A stretch of 64,000 nucleotides of DNA from Verrucomicrobiota bacterium (GTDB lineage: Bacteria > Verrucomicrobiota > Verrucomicrobiia > Verrucomicrobiales > Akkermansiaceae). The notes below the pieces were generated by a model, which saw only the letters and a list, made by a program, of their open reading frames with translations, had not been told where the DNA came from and did no database searches. Position numbers and translations under genes: made by a program. The stretch lies in the NCBI GenBank assembly GCA_030835305.1, contig JAURPJ010000038.1:28898-92897 (forward strand), read 5' to 3'. Every line of letters begins with the position of its first letter. The first letter of the stretch is position 1. This document shows, one piece after another, positions 52,976-63,519 of the stretch.

Positions 52976-54403
52976 TCACTTCTTTTTTCGGGCCTTCTTC
53001 GGGCTACCTTTGCCCCGCTCGGGATCGTGAGCCGGATTCGGAGTCATCATCTGCGCCCCCACCGACCTACGCCACTTCTTCAAGTCCTTCAAAAGCATCG
53101 CCGCCCGCTCCGGATTTTCGCCCGCCAGATTATTCTTCTCAAATGGATCTGCCTTCAAATTGAACAGCTCCAATTCACCGTCCTCAAAAAACTCAATCAA
53201 CTTCCAATCACCATCCCGAATCGCCCCATATGGCTTCGTTCGATGATAATGCGGATAGTGCCAGTAAAGCTTCTCGCGCTTCAGTTCAGAACTAACGTCC
53301 TTCAAGAGCGGCCAGATGCTCACCCCGTCGAGGTGCTCATCCTTCCGAGCAGGCAATCCGGCAACCTCCAAAAAGGTCGGATAAAAGTCCATTCCGATAA
53401 CGGGCTCATCGCACCGCGATCCCGCCTCAATCTTCCCGGGCCACTTCGCAATCAAAGGCTCACGAACTCCACCTTCATGGGAGAAGCCCTTGCGGTCCCG
53501 CAGCCCCGACGTGGTATCATCGTAGTCACCACCATTGTCCCCAGTCAGAACGATCACGGTGTTTTCAGCTAAACCCAATTCCTCCAGCTTGGCCACAATC
53601 CGGCCTACACTCTGGTCGAGTGCCTCCACCATCCCCGCCCGCTTGGGATTCACATTCTCATTCCTCTTGTTGTCGAAGGTCTTCAGCTTTTCCTGATACT
53701 TCTTTGTCAAGTCCCCGGGCGACATGATGGGACCGTGCACGGTATAGTACGAAAAATATAAGAGAAAATTCTCATTCTTCTTCTCTTCTAGGAAAACCAT
53801 TGCCGCGTCAGTCAGCTTGTCGGTCAAAAAATCGCCCTTCGCACCATCATCAAGCCCCGGCATGCCAAAGGGGGAAAAATATTTCCCCGGCCCCTTGGGT
53901 TGCCCCCACTCACGTCCACCCACATTAATATCAAATCCATGACTCGTCGGATAGTGCTCCTTAAAATCCGGCTGACCAATCGGCATGAGATGCCACTTCC
54001 CCAGAAAGGCCGTGGCATAGCCCGCTTCCTTCAACGCCTCTGGCAGCAGCACGCGCTCGTGGTCCATTTTCATCTTCCAATCTGGAACCGCCAGCTTGGC
54101 AAAAGGTTTCTTGTGACCCGCGATCCAATCGGTGAGATGCAGCCTGGCCGGATACCTTCCCGTTAAAATCGCAGCCCGACTCGGCGAACAAACGGTACAC
54201 GCCGAGTAAGCATTGGTAAAAAGAATGCCATCCTCGGCCAGCTTGTCGATATGAGGAGTCTCGTAAAACTCAGCTCCGTAGCACCCGAAGTCACCCCAGC
54301 CCAGATCATCCACCAGCAGAAACACAAAGTTTGGTTTCTTCTCATCTGCCTGAAGCAGGCACGAAAAACACACAAGGGAAAGCAGCGCGAATGATCTGAT
54401 CAT
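52976..54403 (-). CDS. Exported Cys-type sulfatase
   Basis: The 475-residue protein has a signal peptide (MIRSFALLSLVCFSCLLQA) and the sulfatase fold: PNFVFLLVDDLGWGDFGCYG with the calcium-binding Asp pair, the formylglycine motif CSPSR at Cys72, GKWHLMP, VHGPIMSP and LTGDNGGDYDD. Cys72 must be turned into formylglycine by a separate enzyme not in the window. The C-terminal lysine-rich tail (RGKGSPKKARKKK) is unusual. Sulfate ester substrates are probably glycans, in line with the L-fucose operon, but specificity is not shown. Confidence 0.93.
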   Translation of the reverse strand: MIRSFALLSLVCFSCLLQADEKKPNFVFLLVDDLGWGDFGCYGAEFYETPHIDKLAEDGILFTNAYSACTVCSPSRAAILTGRYPARLHLTDWIAGHKKPFAKLAVPDWKMKMDHERVLLPEALKEAGYATAFLGKWHLMPIGQPDFKEHYPTSHGFDINVGGREWGQPKGPGKYFSPFGMPGLDDGAKGDFLTDKLTDAAMVFLEEKKNENFLLYFSYYTVHGPIMSPGDLTKKYQEKLKTFDNKRNENVNPKRAGMVEALDQSVGRIVAKLEELGLAENTVIVLTGDNGGDYDDTTSGLRDRKGFSHEGGVREPLIAKWPGKIEAGSRCDEPVIGMDFYPTFLEVAGLPARKDEHLDGVSIWPLLKDVSSELKREKLYWHYPHYHRTKPYGAIRDGDWKLIEFFEDGELELFNLKADPFEKNNLAGENPERAAMLLKDLKKWRRSVGAQMMTPNPAHDPERGKGSPKKARKKK

Positions 54404-54430
54404 TCTACTTCCATAAATTCCTCCGACCTC

Positions 54431-54715
54431 TCACTCAATACAAACTCTTCGAAGAAGGCAGAAAAACGCAGGCCTCGAATCCTCACAATCGCATTCGCTC
54501 GATAAACCATCACCAGATTTCGAATCACTTTCACAAACGCAATCCACGATTCTCGCCCGCACCAAACCATCGCAGGAAAGGGGAGGGGAAAGTCTCAACA
54601 CCCCGTCCCACAAACCCGGAGTCACCCATACTCTGACCAGATTTGGAATCGTCGCCTCAACTCTCAACTCATCAAAAATCTTCATCTCGGGGCTCCGCTC
54701 AGAGTATGAATGCAT
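54431..54715 (-). CDS. Doubtful short frame downstream of an interrupted gene
   Basis: The frame has 94 codons and begins three bases after the stop of the 54719-55327 gene. The sequence (LRLSPPLSCDGLVRARIVDC) is rich in Cys and Ser and has no recognisable fold. The close spacing is the only argument in favour. Confidence 0.2.
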   Translation of the reverse strand: MHSYSERSPEMKIFDELRVEATIPNLVRVWVTPGLWDGVLRLSPPLSCDGLVRARIVDCVCESDSKSGDGLSSECDCEDSRPAFFCLLRRVCIE

Positions 54716-54718
54716 CTT

Positions 54719-55327
54719 TCAATTCACCTCGACATCCCTCAAAAAATCGTGATCTGCTCGTGACAGGTTCACGATCCTTTCAACAACTTCCGGCTCATCT
54801 TTGAATTCTTCGACCCCGGGATTCTTATACCTCTCCAAATCATACCTGATTACCATCCACTCCCCCTTGAGCTTCTGCTCGGTATCCAAAGACTCCCGGG
54901 CTTTCACCGCGGCCAGCACCTTCTCCAAATTCCTCAGGACGCCTTTCAAGTTCACCTCCTCAACTCCCGCCTCTCTCAAGGCCTCTTCATCGAGAAAGAC
55001 TCTCCCAAAGGAACGAGAGGTTCCCGGAAAACCCGGATCAGTAAATATGACCCCATCCAAGTGCTCTAAGGGAACACCCCAGTCATCACTCTCACGAAAA
55101 TCAAACGAAACCGCCTCCGACTCATTAGTCCTCACTGTGAACCCACAATCCTAGAGCAAAATATCGTGGTGTTGCCAATCATCCAGAATCTCAAGTCCCT
55201 CGATCGATTCCAAATTTGCCTTCACCCGGTTGAACTCCAAGTAATAAAAAGGAGGCAAACCACCTAAATACGCCAAAGCCAGATAAGAGCCCGCCAGCAA
55301 AAGCGAAACCAAAATCAGACTCTTCAA
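54719..55327 (-). pseudogene. Membrane-anchored hypothetical protein with an in-frame amber codon
   Basis: A TTG at 55327 opens a frame with an N-terminal membrane anchor (KSLILVSLLLAGSYLALAYL) and FYYLEFNRVKANLESIEGLE, meets TAG at 55153-55151 after WQHHDILL, and continues without further stops as DCGFTVRTNESEAVSFDF and YDLERYKNPGVEEFKDEPEV to TGA at 54719. A single base change from GAG (Glu) would restore a protein of about 201 residues. The downstream part could also start at ATG 55135 and make a 138-residue cytoplasmic piece. The family is unknown. Confidence 0.55.
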
Positions 55328-55350
55328 AAAAAATATTTATCCACCAGTTA

Positions 55351-56409
55351 TCATGGATTCAAACGAATCATAAAATCACGAAAGTAAGCTTTCCCGCCTG
55401 ATCTTCCGCTGCGATCCAGACTCACCTCACTCAGATCACCAATATCTGCCGCGTCCACTGTCACCGAGCTCTTGAATCGCTGCCCCCGCTCTCCGGATTG
55501 CTCCAGCAAGACATCCAGACGCACATCTCCATCCGGCATTTTCGTCACATCGACCGACATCCATTGGCGGCCATCGCCCAGCGGCTCGAACCCCACCGCT
55601 TTAATCCCGCCGAAATACTTGCGTGTATCAATTTGCTCAAATCGAAACGAACCATTCGCCAAGCCCGGATGAAAGAGCGCGCGGATCCTCCCAATCGTAA
55701 TCCCCATATGCCAGGCCCCGGACGAAACGTCCTCCCCCCCAAGCGTCGCCGAGACCCGAAAACGATGACCAAACCCATCCTTCCCCGGCCAAATGTCGGA
55801 TTTCAGCACCAATCGTTGATCGCCATCTTTCCCTGCCTCTCCGTCAAAGACCAAGCGCCCACCTTCCACCTTCCCCGATCGTCCCGAGGAATTCTCAAAA
55901 CCAAAGAGACGATAGCCCTTCTTGAAATCCTGTTGGCCCTCACCAAACCATTCGAAAAACATTCCTCCCGTTTCAGCTGACTTCTCTGCGCCGGCAACCC
56001 CTTCCGCCAGCAGAGACTTCACCGCATGAGCCACCGCAAGTTCGCGATCCTTGCGAAACACCAACCCGAGTTCTTCAATGACATTCAGAACACGACGCCT
56101 CAGCTCGGGATCTTCGGAAGGCTCAAGCTCGCGCAACCATTTCAGAGCACTCTCACCCCCACCCAGCAACTTCTTCCGCCCCGCCTCCCTCACATCGTAA
56201 TCCTGCGAAGCGAGCTTCTCCAAAGCCCCCTCAAGCTCTTTCGTTACATTCGGCACCGCCGTCAAAGCCTTCCGTAATTCCCCCACCGAGGTCCCGACCC
56301 CCTCCTCCTTGAGAAGCTCCACCCGCCAATCAACAACCTTCACGTCCTCTGCCGAAAACGCCACAACCGAGAGTCCGAGGGTAAACAAAGTCATAAACTT
56401 CATACCCAC
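55351..56409 (-). CDS. Secreted hypothetical protein with helical and lectin-like parts
   Basis: The 352-residue protein has a signal peptide (MKFMTLFTLGLSVVAFSA). Residues about 45-110 form HEAT-like helices (LEKLASQDYDVREAGRKKLL, ELRRRVLNVIEELG). The C-terminal half is beta-rich (RLVFDGEAGKDGDQRLVLKS, SGAWHMGITIGRIRALFHPG) and resembles a concanavalin-like sandwich (DUF1080/LamG type). No catalytic motif is seen. It is divergent from the second sulfatase gene, 54 bases away. Confidence 0.75.
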   Translation of the reverse strand: MGMKFMTLFTLGLSVVAFSAEDVKVVDWRVELLKEEGVGTSVGELRKALTAVPNVTKELEGALEKLASQDYDVREAGRKKLLGGGESALKWLRELEPSEDPELRRRVLNVIEELGLVFRKDRELAVAHAVKSLLAEGVAGAEKSAETGGMFFEWFGEGQQDFKKGYRLFGFENSSGRSGKVEGGRLVFDGEAGKDGDQRLVLKSDIWPGKDGFGHRFRVSATLGGEDVSSGAWHMGITIGRIRALFHPGLANGSFRFEQIDTRKYFGGIKAVGFEPLGDGRQWMSVDVTKMPDGDVRLDVLLEQSGERGQRFKSSVTVDAADIGDLSEVSLDRSGRSGGKAYFRDFMIRLNP

Positions 56410-56463
56410 CCTCTAGACGAGAGAAAGGAAAGATCCACCGAATTATTCAGGTAAGATCTCTCC

Positions 56464-57927
56464 ATGACCCGAAGCCTCTTGCTGATTCTGACCCTCCTCC
56501 TGCCCGGCCACCTCGCCGCCGCAGACAAACCAAACATCATTCTCGTCATGACCGACGATCAGGGCTACGGGCCCGTCGGACGACACGGTCATCCCTGGAT
56601 CAAGACTCCCAATCTCGACAAACTCTACGACCAAAGCACCCGCCTCACCCGCTTTCTGGTCAGCCCCACCTGCTCGCCCACCCGCTCCGCACTCATGACC
56701 GGACGGCACCCCCTCAAGAACGGCATCACCCACACCATCCTCGAGCGCGAGCGAATGACGCTCAACGCCACTATTCTTCCCCAGGTGCTAAAAACCGCCG
56801 GCTACACCTCCGGTATCTTCGGCAAATGGCACCTTGGCGATGAAGAAGCCTACCAACCCCACAAGCGGGGATTCGATGAAGTTTTCATCCACGGCGCCGG
56901 CGGGATCGGCCAAGGTTACAAATGCTCCTGCGCCGACGTTCCCGGCAACAAATACTTTGACCCCACCATTCGTCACAACGGAACCTTCGTGAAAACCAAG
57001 GGCTACTGCACCGACCTCTTTTTCACCGCCGCCATGGGTTGGATGAAGGAAGCAAAGAAGGCCGACAAGCCCTTCTTCACCTACATCACCACTAATGCGC
57101 CCCACGGACCCTTCATTGCCCCACCTTCCAATACCAAACGCTTCACCGATCTTGGCTTCTCCCCAAAAACCGCCGGCTTTTACGGCATGATCGAGAACAT
57201 CGATGAAAACATGGGCCGACTCATGGCAAAGCTCGCCGAGTGGGATCTCGAAGAAAACACCATCCTCATCTTCATGTCCGACAACGGCATGACCGGCAAT
57301 GGCGCCGGACGTGGACAACTCGGAAAAGACAAGGATGGCAAGCAGATGATGATGTTCAACGCCGGACAAAAAGGCCTCAAGGGAAGCTCCGACGAAGGCG
57401 GCGTCCGTGTCCCCTTTTTCATCCGCTGGAAAGGTACTCTCGAAGCCGGACGCGACATCTCAAACGTCGCGGCTCACATCGACCTCTTCCCGACCTTGGT
57501 TGACGTCGCCGGTGCAACCACCCCGGGAAACCAAGTCGAAGGACGCAGCTTTCTTCTTCTTCTCAAGGATCTCAAATCATCGTGGCCCGACCGCTACCTT
57601 TTTACCCAGAAAGCCCGCTGGCCCACCGGCTCCGAACCCAACAAGCACCAGTGGAAAAACTTTGCCGTCCGCAACCACCAATACCGCCTCGTTGATCACC
57701 AGCTCTTCGACATGCTCAAGGACCCCGGCCAGAAAACCGACATCGCCGCCAAACACCCCGGCGTCGTCAAAGAAATGCGCGCCGCCTACGAAAAATTTTG
57801 GAAAGAAGCCCGCCCACTCATGGTCAACGAAACCGCCCCCATGTCCCCCACCCAACCCTTCCGCGTCGAATTCCAAAAGCAAATGACCGAAAAAGGTATT
57901 CCCAACTGGACTCCGCCAAATCTTTGA
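56464..57927 (+). CDS. Exported Cys-type arylsulfatase
   Basis: The 487-residue protein has a signal peptide (LLLILTLLLPGHLAAA), the fold start PNIILVMTDDQGYGPVGRHG, the formylglycine motif CSPTR at Cys70, FGKWHLGDEEAYQPHKRGFD, NAPHGPFIAP and FMSDNGMTGNG. It belongs to a different subgroup from the sulfatase at 53-54 kb, judged by low similarity outside the motifs. Two sulfatases beside fucose genes fit use of sulfated fucans, an inference. The anaerobic or aerobic maturation enzyme is not in the window. Confidence 0.93.
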   Translation: MTRSLLLILTLLLPGHLAAADKPNIILVMTDDQGYGPVGRHGHPWIKTPNLDKLYDQSTRLTRFLVSPTCSPTRSALMTGRHPLKNGITHTILERERMTLNATILPQVLKTAGYTSGIFGKWHLGDEEAYQPHKRGFDEVFIHGAGGIGQGYKCSCADVPGNKYFDPTIRHNGTFVKTKGYCTDLFFTAAMGWMKEAKKADKPFFTYITTNAPHGPFIAPPSNTKRFTDLGFSPKTAGFYGMIENIDENMGRLMAKLAEWDLEENTILIFMSDNGMTGNGAGRGQLGKDKDGKQMMMFNAGQKGLKGSSDEGGVRVPFFIRWKGTLEAGRDISNVAAHIDLFPTLVDVAGATTPGNQVEGRSFLLLLKDLKSSWPDRYLFTQKARWPTGSEPNKHQWKNFAVRNHQYRLVDHQLFDMLKDPGQKTDIAAKHPGVVKEMRAAYEKFWKEARPLMVNETAPMSPTQPFRVEFQKQMTEKGIPNWTPPNL

Positions 57928-58312
57928 AAATGGGAAATGACGTAGCTTTATGAGAAATTGAGATTTTAAGGTAACTTGAATATACTACGCCCTATTCAAG
58001 GCTATCTGCCCCCGTGATTCTTTGCAAACAGCACCATTTCAATGCGATTTCTCAGAGCAGCCTATTGGACCTATTTTGAGGGAAGAATGAACACCCCCAG
58101 GGAATTTCCCCGCTGGCATTCGCAGCAAACCTCAGCATGGCACAGCTATGCACGAGAATGTTCTCTGTGGAAATAGACTTACTGATAAGCCTAGGAGTTC
58201 GGTTGACTTCAAAGGCAATTTGGAAGCCGAGATTGGACTGATCATCACTAGACTCCCTAGCAGTCCCCCTTTTCGCCCCTCCTAAAAATTTAGATCCCAA
58301 GAAGGATACTCT
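57928..58312. other. Intergenic region after the second sulfatase
   Basis: These 385 bases separate converging genes. No supported gene, strong hairpin or repeat was found; short open frames have no protein character. Confidence 0.5.
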
Positions 58313-59134
58313 CTAGAGACGACGTCTCAGAAAGAGTATTCCAGATCCCAAAATACCAAATAAGGCACCGCTTGGCTCCGGAACTGGATTGATGGCAATG
58401 GGATTAGTCGAAAACTGCTGAATTTCTGAGGGGGTCAGCATGCGATCGAATACAGCAAAGTCATCGATGAGGCCATCAAAGCCATTATTATTCGTCACAC
58501 CCTCAGATCCGAGGGTAATAATCCCTTCGAATGCATCCAGTGGCTCAGCACCGGGCGAGCTGGCTGATAGAGCTCCATCAACCCAAATTTCCATATTACC
58601 GCCGGCGTCTCGTTGGAAAACGAAATGTTGCCAGACTCCAGGCACGATTCCCTGTCCAGTGAGTCGCTGAGTTGGCGAGGCGCAGCATCCAGATTGGTCA
58701 AAATAGATTGTTCCGTTGCTCCAGGGTGTATGTGCCTGAACACCACGATCGCCAGCCCCAGCTGCGACTGAATGGAGCCAGAAAGCGCTGCTATTCTGAA
58801 CGTTGTTGTTCAGTTGGTGGAAACTTACGGATATCGCATTATTGGCGAATGCGCTGTCAAGATGGGTTCCCCCAGCTACGATTGCATTCGAAGACGAACC
58901 CTCAGCAGCGCCACCCGCGTTTCCGGCTGTCAAATCAAGTGCCCCCCCAAAGCGCCCAGCCGAATTTATCACTGCTCCGTTTTTCAAAACGGCTTCCCCG
59001 GCATTCCCGGTGGCGTCGTTGCTACTTCCATCAAAGGGATAGTGCACCAGAAGGGCCCCACTGGCTACGGTCGGCAGAGCGGTTACCGACATAGCTAGGA
59101 TAATAGGAAATGAAACTCTTATTTTAGATATCAT
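58313..59134 (-). CDS. LamG-type PEP-CTERM surface protein
   Basis: From ATG 59134 the 273-residue protein has a signal peptide (RVSFPIILAMSVTALPTVAS), a LamG/concanavalin-like domain (LLVHYPFDGSSNDATGNAG; WQHFVFQRDAGGNMEIWVDG; GLIDDFAVFDRMLTPSEIQQ) and a PEP-CTERM sorting tail: VPEPSGALFGILGSGILFLR followed by RRL. The tail directs export and sorting to the surface by exosortase, which is not in the window. A binding or structural role in the cell surface or biofilm is likely. A degenerate piece of a related gene lies at 59413-59480. Confidence 0.9.
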   Translation of the reverse strand: MISKIRVSFPIILAMSVTALPTVASGALLVHYPFDGSSNDATGNAGEAVLKNGAVINSAGRFGGALDLTAGNAGGAAEGSSSNAIVAGGTHLDSAFANNAISVSFHQLNNNVQNSSAFWLHSVAAGAGDRGVQAHTPWSNGTIYFDQSGCCASPTQRLTGQGIVPGVWQHFVFQRDAGGNMEIWVDGALSASSPGAEPLDAFEGIITLGSEGVTNNNGFDGLIDDFAVFDRMLTPSEIQQFSTNPIAINPVPEPSGALFGILGSGILFLRRRL

Positions 59135-59412
59135 GCCCAGACAATATTGAGGAAGTCCAGACGGAGTCAATTTTTTTAGATCTAAATCAAAGATCTTACC
59201 CCTCTTTCAGAAAGTTTACCATTCGCCACACAACAACGAATCGTTCGGCGAAAATTTTTCCATCATAAACAAGTAAAACCAATTTGTAGATTAGGATGCT
59301 AGAGCGAAGTCGATCATTTTGTCCTTTTCGTACGGTGGTGTTGATGACGATCTCTCGAAACTCTTTTAGCTGTTTGGAAAATGGGTTAAAAACTAGAACA
59401 CCTTTACCGCTT

Positions 59413-59480
59413 CAGCGCTGACCGAGTTTCCGGCTGTCAAATCGAGCGTCCAGCCAAAACGGCTTCCCCGGTAGCGCCAT
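59413..59480 (-). repeat. Relic of a second LamG/PEP-CTERM gene
   Basis: GTTTCCGGCTGTCAAATC and, closer by, AAAACGGCTTCCCCGG recur here from 58918-59005 inside the LamG gene, with similar order but less sequence between them. The stretch 59171-59529 otherwise has no gene. This looks like what is left of a tandem duplicate after deletion. Confidence 0.6.
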
Positions 59481-59529
59481 TTCAATCCACCCTTAAAGCA
59501 CAAGAGAGCAGAAACTGAAGTCTCCAAAG

Positions 59530-62091
59530 TCATTTTCGATAAAGAAAAGCGTCGGAGGTAACCAGCGACAAAATCAGCGCCTTCATGCTTCCGCCACTTT
59601 CGCGGTAAGCAAGATGGGCCTCCTGCAAAACGTGAGCATCATTGAGCGTTTCATTACGGCCCATCCAAAACCGGAAGGCATGCCTCACGAAGACCTGTTC
59701 GACACGCTCACTCTCGGAGAGCTTCTGAATGAGGTCGAGTGCGTTCGTGACGGGACCATCTAATTTCGGATCACCGGAATCGATGATCGCCCCGCTGGTA
59801 TCCACCGGCTTGCCCAACTCGGTCGTGCGTAACACTCCTGCGTGATTATACATCTCAAACGGGAGGCCCAATGGATCCATCTTTTCATGGCAGGTCCAGC
59901 AATAGGTCTCACGTGTCACCCGCATCCGCGATCGCAGTGTCGTATTGGGCTCGTCCGGCAACATCGCGTCCACCGTGATTGGAACATCAGGAATGCCACC
60001 TCCCAGAAGTCGTTCCCGGATCCAGCGACCACGCAGAATCGCGTGGTTGTCCATAGCATCGGAATGCGAAACCAACCACGAGGGATGGGTCAAAATTCCA
60101 AGGCGTTCACCCTCCGGAGCCGTGGCCAAGGTTCGCTCGGGCTTCATCGAGCCATTCCCAAAGGAACGATGACTCACTCGCGCAAAAATCTGCGATCCTG
60201 ATAATTTGGCTTCCTCCACCGAGGGATTCCCTTTCTTCCTAACGCCTTTCTTAACCACATCTTGCGCCCTCTTTCTCGCCCCTTCCAGCTGCTTCTTCTC
60301 CCTCGCCAAGTCCCTTTTGGCACGACCATCCTTGACGGCTTTGATTCTGTCATCGAGGGAAGTGAGCTTATTGTTCAGGATCTTCAATTCAGCAGCAGCT
60401 TTTTCCTTCGCAACCTTCCCGGCTCTCCTCTGTTCCGCAGCGACTGCCTCCCTCTCCTTCTGCGTTCTTAACCTCCCAAAATAGGTATTATCATTCCGTG
60501 TCGCCACCACTTTCTGCGTCGTCAGCAGTTCCTTCAGAACGTCCTTGTCTTCTTCCAAAATCAACTCGATCAGCCGGTCCGTACTTGCCGTCGCATCAAA
60601 CATGGCGCGATAGTGCGCGGTCCCCCGCGCCGATACCCCTGTCGCCGCCAGCGCGTTATTGTCCTTGCAAATGTAGCCTCCCAGATCGTGGTCAAAGAAG
60701 TCGCGGAAAAAGCGCAATATTCGGGGCTTACGCAAGCTATCATCTTCCAACATCCGGGTGACCTCACGTTTCACATCTACCTTCGTCCGCATCCGCCCTT
60801 CAACGATCGCCCGACGAAGTTCCTCGTCCGGCTTGATATATGACAGCGCATGATTCACGGCCAGACCCAACTCCCAATCCTGCAACATCACCCGACCATC
60901 CCTGGCCGGCTTTCCACCCGCTCCCAGTTCCGGACGGAACAAGGCATCACGATCGAGAAAAATTGCGGAGAGTCCGATGAAGACACCGTCTTCCTTTCCC
61001 ACCCTTTCAATCGCTTCACTCACAACCAGCAGGTATTGCTCGGACTCCTTCGATGTCGGCGGGCGAAACGTCACCGCTTCAAAGACATAATCCACCGCGC
61101 TTTGCAATAAGTTCTCGCTCAACTCCGAAGCCTTCATCAATTCATAAACCGGCGTCAATGGACGCTTCACCTTCGTGCTGTAAACCAACGCCGTGGGGAG
61201 CCCACGAAGATCGCCCTTGGGCCTCACCTTTTCGTAAGTGTTTGGATCATCGGTAATCTGTTCCGGATTCGCGATACTCAACGGCCCGTATGCCATGTAG
61301 CGCAGAATATCCTCGGCCTTACCCAGAATCTGCGTGGCCTCGGCGCTATTGACGGTGTAAAAATTCGGATAGTTCTCAAGGCCGTGCTTGCGTGCCGACG
61401 ACAACACCACCGGCACACTCTTCACCGAAGTGGCGTAGGCCACTGTTCCGCCCTGCCACTTGATAATCCGATCCACACCGAAGTAGAGCTTCAATTCGCC
61501 TCCATGATTGGTCGGCACCACGTCGCCTCGCGTCCTCACGCCCGGCTTTTTGGGATCATAGTTCGGCTCGCTATTGATCAACTCGTTGAGTCGTGTGATG
61601 TGCTCCTGCGGGGTCACCCGCCAAATCCGCTTTGGAGAAGCGGCCGGGGCCAACTTGATCCCTTCCGGTAGTTTACCAAAGAGCAGATCGTGCTCTAAAA
61701 AATTCCCCTTTTGAGGATCAAGATGGGCCTGGAACCCACCCTTGTCCTTCATCACCCGCTGAAGTTCAGCGACAATCCAATCGGAAAACTGAAGCCGCTC
61801 GATCACTTCCGGCTGTTCCTTTTTCTTCGGTGGCATTTCCCTTAGGGAAACCTGCGCCCAAATCGATTTCCACAAATCTGCGTTGGTCTCATCAATCGGC
61901 CCCAAATCCTCCAGCGACAATTCCCCTTTCTTCGTCGCTTCGTCATGACACTCCAGACAGTGGTAGTCGAGGAACCCGGACGCAAAATCCTTAAAACCAA
62001 GCTTCACCGGCTCTCCGGGAGTGTACGGTTCCGCCCAGCCAATTCCCGCGCCGAGCGCGCATGCCACCACCCCGCGCAAGATCACTCTCAT
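59530..62091 (-). CDS. DUF1587/DUF1592/DUF1588/DUF1585 cytochrome-like protein
   Basis: The 853-residue protein has a signal peptide ([19 protein letters not shown]), an N-terminal PSCyt1-type haem motif (CLECH at 45-49), then DUF1587-like and DUF1592 parts ([36 protein letters not shown]), a long coiled coil (about 580-660, [20 protein letters not shown]), DUF1588 ([20 protein letters not shown]) with a second haem site ([17 protein letters not shown]) and DUF1585 at the end ([20 protein letters not shown]). The family is typical of PVC bacteria and is paired with DUF1552, as here. Function is unknown; exported electron transfer or polysaccharide binding is suggested. Confidence 0.92.
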   Translation of the reverse strand: MRVILRGVVACALGAGIGWAEPYTPGEPVKLGFKDFASGFLDYHCLECHDEATKKGELSLEDLGPIDETNADLWKSIWAQVSLREMPPKKKEQPEVIERLQFSDWIVAELQRVMKDKGGFQAHLDPQKGNFLEHDLLFGKLPEGIKLAPAASPKRIWRVTPQEHITRLNELINSEPNYDPKKPGVRTRGDVVPTNHGGELKLYFGVDRIIKWQGGTVAYATSVKSVPVVLSSARKHGLENYPNFYTVNSAEATQILGKAEDILRYMAYGPLSIANPEQITDDPNTYEKVRPKGDLRGLPTALVYSTKVKRPLTPVYELMKASELSENLLQSAVDYVFEAVTFRPPTSKESEQYLLVVSEAIERVGKEDGVFIGLSAIFLDRDALFRPELGAGGKPARDGRVMLQDWELGLAVNHALSYIKPDEELRRAIVEGRMRTKVDVKREVTRMLEDDSLRKPRILRFFRDFFDHDLGGYICKDNNALAATGVSARGTAHYRAMFDATASTDRLIELILEEDKDVLKELLTTQKVVATRNDNTYFGRLRTQKEREAVAAEQRRAGKVAKEKAAAELKILNNKLTSLDDRIKAVKDGRAKRDLAREKKQLEGARKRAQDVVKKGVRKKGNPSVEEAKLSGSQIFARVSHRSFGNGSMKPERTLATAPEGERLGILTHPSWLVSHSDAMDNHAILRGRWIRERLLGGGIPDVPITVDAMLPDEPNTTLRSRMRVTRETYCWTCHEKMDPLGLPFEMYNHAGVLRTTELGKPVDTSGAIIDSGDPKLDGPVTNALDLIQKLSESERVEQVFVRHAFRFWMGRNETLNDAHVLQEAHLAYRESGGSMKALILSLVTSDAFLYRK

Positions 62092-62097
62092 GCTTGT

Positions 62098-63426
62098 TTA
62101 CGCCAGGATTTCCCTCAACGGACCGCTGCCCGAGTCGAATTTTTTTGCCATCTTCTCAGTCATGTTGAAGTGATCGTTCGAAACTCCGACCGAACGAAGA
62201 ATGGTGGAATAAAGCGCATTAATGGGACGCTTACCATCAACGTGGGTGAAGCAACCCGACTTGAAGGCTCCATCGCAATTGCCCAAAAGCATCACCGGCC
62301 AGTTCGCACCGTTCGTGTGCTGCTTGTCGGCATTGTTACTTGTGTAAACGATCAAGGTGTTGTCCATCATCGTGCCATTCCCCTCGGGCACGCTTTCCAG
62401 CTCCTCCATGATTTTAACAAGCATCCGCGAGTTATACTGACGGATCTTAATCCAGATCGGATTATCCTTCTGCTTCATGTGCCCCAGGTTGTGTCCCTGT
62501 TGCTCAATTCCCAATCCTTTCCAGGATCCAAAGATCTCACCGCGACCCGACCCAATCGTGAGCACATTCGTGATCCCCGACTTGAGCGAAGAAATCCCCA
62601 AGTCCAAAAGGACATCGTGCCAATCCGTCTCAAACTCCGGGGACGAGTAACGATCATCCACCTTTGGGGCAAAATTCCGCAAGTGATCAGAGACGCTACC
62701 AAGTCGCTCGCGCAACCCGTTCATATCTTCAAATCCCTGCACAAACTCCCCGTATCGTTGCTTCTCAGAGATCGGTAAAGTGCCGCCCTTCGCAGCTGCC
62801 AATTGTCCAATCCGATCCAGCATTCCGGAACGCGCCTCGTGCTGTTTGCGAATCTCACCCTTGGAAATCCCTCCATAAAGAGTCTGATAAAGGTGATTCG
62901 GGTTTGAATGCATAAAAATCGGCTGTCCCGCTCCACTCGCCGAGAGATTCGCCACCGTCGGCTTGGTTTTCATGTTCTCCAACGAATCCATACCAATGCA
63001 CAAATGCGGCAACAAGGTCTCGGGCAAGGCCCTGCTCAGCTCATAATCGATTGTCGAAGCACTTGGCGGCACCCCGTCGCTACCACGATATCCTCCCAAA
63101 GCACCAAAAAAGGCACTGTGTGACGGACTGGTATGAATTCCATGCAGCCCGCTGATAATGTGCAGTTTCTCTTTGAACGGCTCCAAAGCCTTAATGGGCT
63201 CCGGCAACGTGGCCTTGGCCAGAGACCCACCGTGACGCATCCCGTCCGGAATACAGGTTTCAGGTTCGAAACCTTGATTCTGCATGAAAAAGATCACCCT
63301 CTTCGGTCCTCCTGTTGAAGAAGAAGACAACCCGCCCCCCTTACAAAACGAGGGCAATACAGCAGAACCGAGCGATGCGCCAAGGCCGGCGGCCAAGCTC
63401 TGTAGGGTTTTTCGACGAGTGATCAT
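62098..63426 (-). CDS. DUF1552 protein, Tat-exported
   Basis: The 442-residue protein begins with a twin-arginine-like signal ([20 protein letters not shown]) and then [20 protein letters not shown], the DUF1552 start. Further blocks are [40 protein letters not shown] and [20 protein letters not shown]. The fold is related to DUF1501/alkaline phosphatases. It is the usual partner of the DUF1588-type protein and lies six bases upstream of it, so the two are one operon. The reaction is unknown. Confidence 0.92.
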   Translation of the reverse strand: MITRRKTLQSLAAGLGASLGSAVLPSFCKGGGLSSSSTGGPKRVIFFMQNQGFEPETCIPDGMRHGGSLAKATLPEPIKALEPFKEKLHIISGLHGIHTSPSHSAFFGALGGYRGSDGVPPSASTIDYELSRALPETLLPHLCIGMDSLENMKTKPTVANLSASGAGQPIFMHSNPNHLYQTLYGGISKGEIRKQHEARSGMLDRIGQLAAAKGGTLPISEKQRYGEFVQGFEDMNGLRERLGSVSDHLRNFAPKVDDRYSSPEFETDWHDVLLDLGISSLKSGITNVLTIGSGRGEIFGSWKGLGIEQQGHNLGHMKQKDNPIWIKIRQYNSRMLVKIMEELESVPEGNGTMMDNTLIVYTSNNADKQHTNGANWPVMLLGNCDGAFKSGCFTHVDGKRPINALYSTILRSVGVSNDHFNMTEKMAKKFDSGSGPLREILA

Positions 63427-63519
63427 AATCAGATTGGTTAATAATTACGGCGAGCCATGCTGCTTCTTATCGAATTAAAACAGTAGGGTGACACAATCAG
63501 TCGTCGACAGCAAAACCAC

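Noticed and set aside
20987-55153. Amber codons inside arsR, istA and the 55-kb gene as a sign of TAG recoding
   Set aside because: TAG is the normal stop of intact genes here (17382, 18718 and 19589 ends), and istA also has TGA, the PLD gene TAA, so ordinary decay explains it.
55331-55345. TTATCCACC as a DnaA box
   Set aside because: It is a single near match without a cluster, dnaA or dnaN nearby.
61945-62778. Plus-strand frame of 277 codons
   Set aside because: It crosses the junction of two well-supported minus-strand genes (DUF1552 and DUF1588 group).
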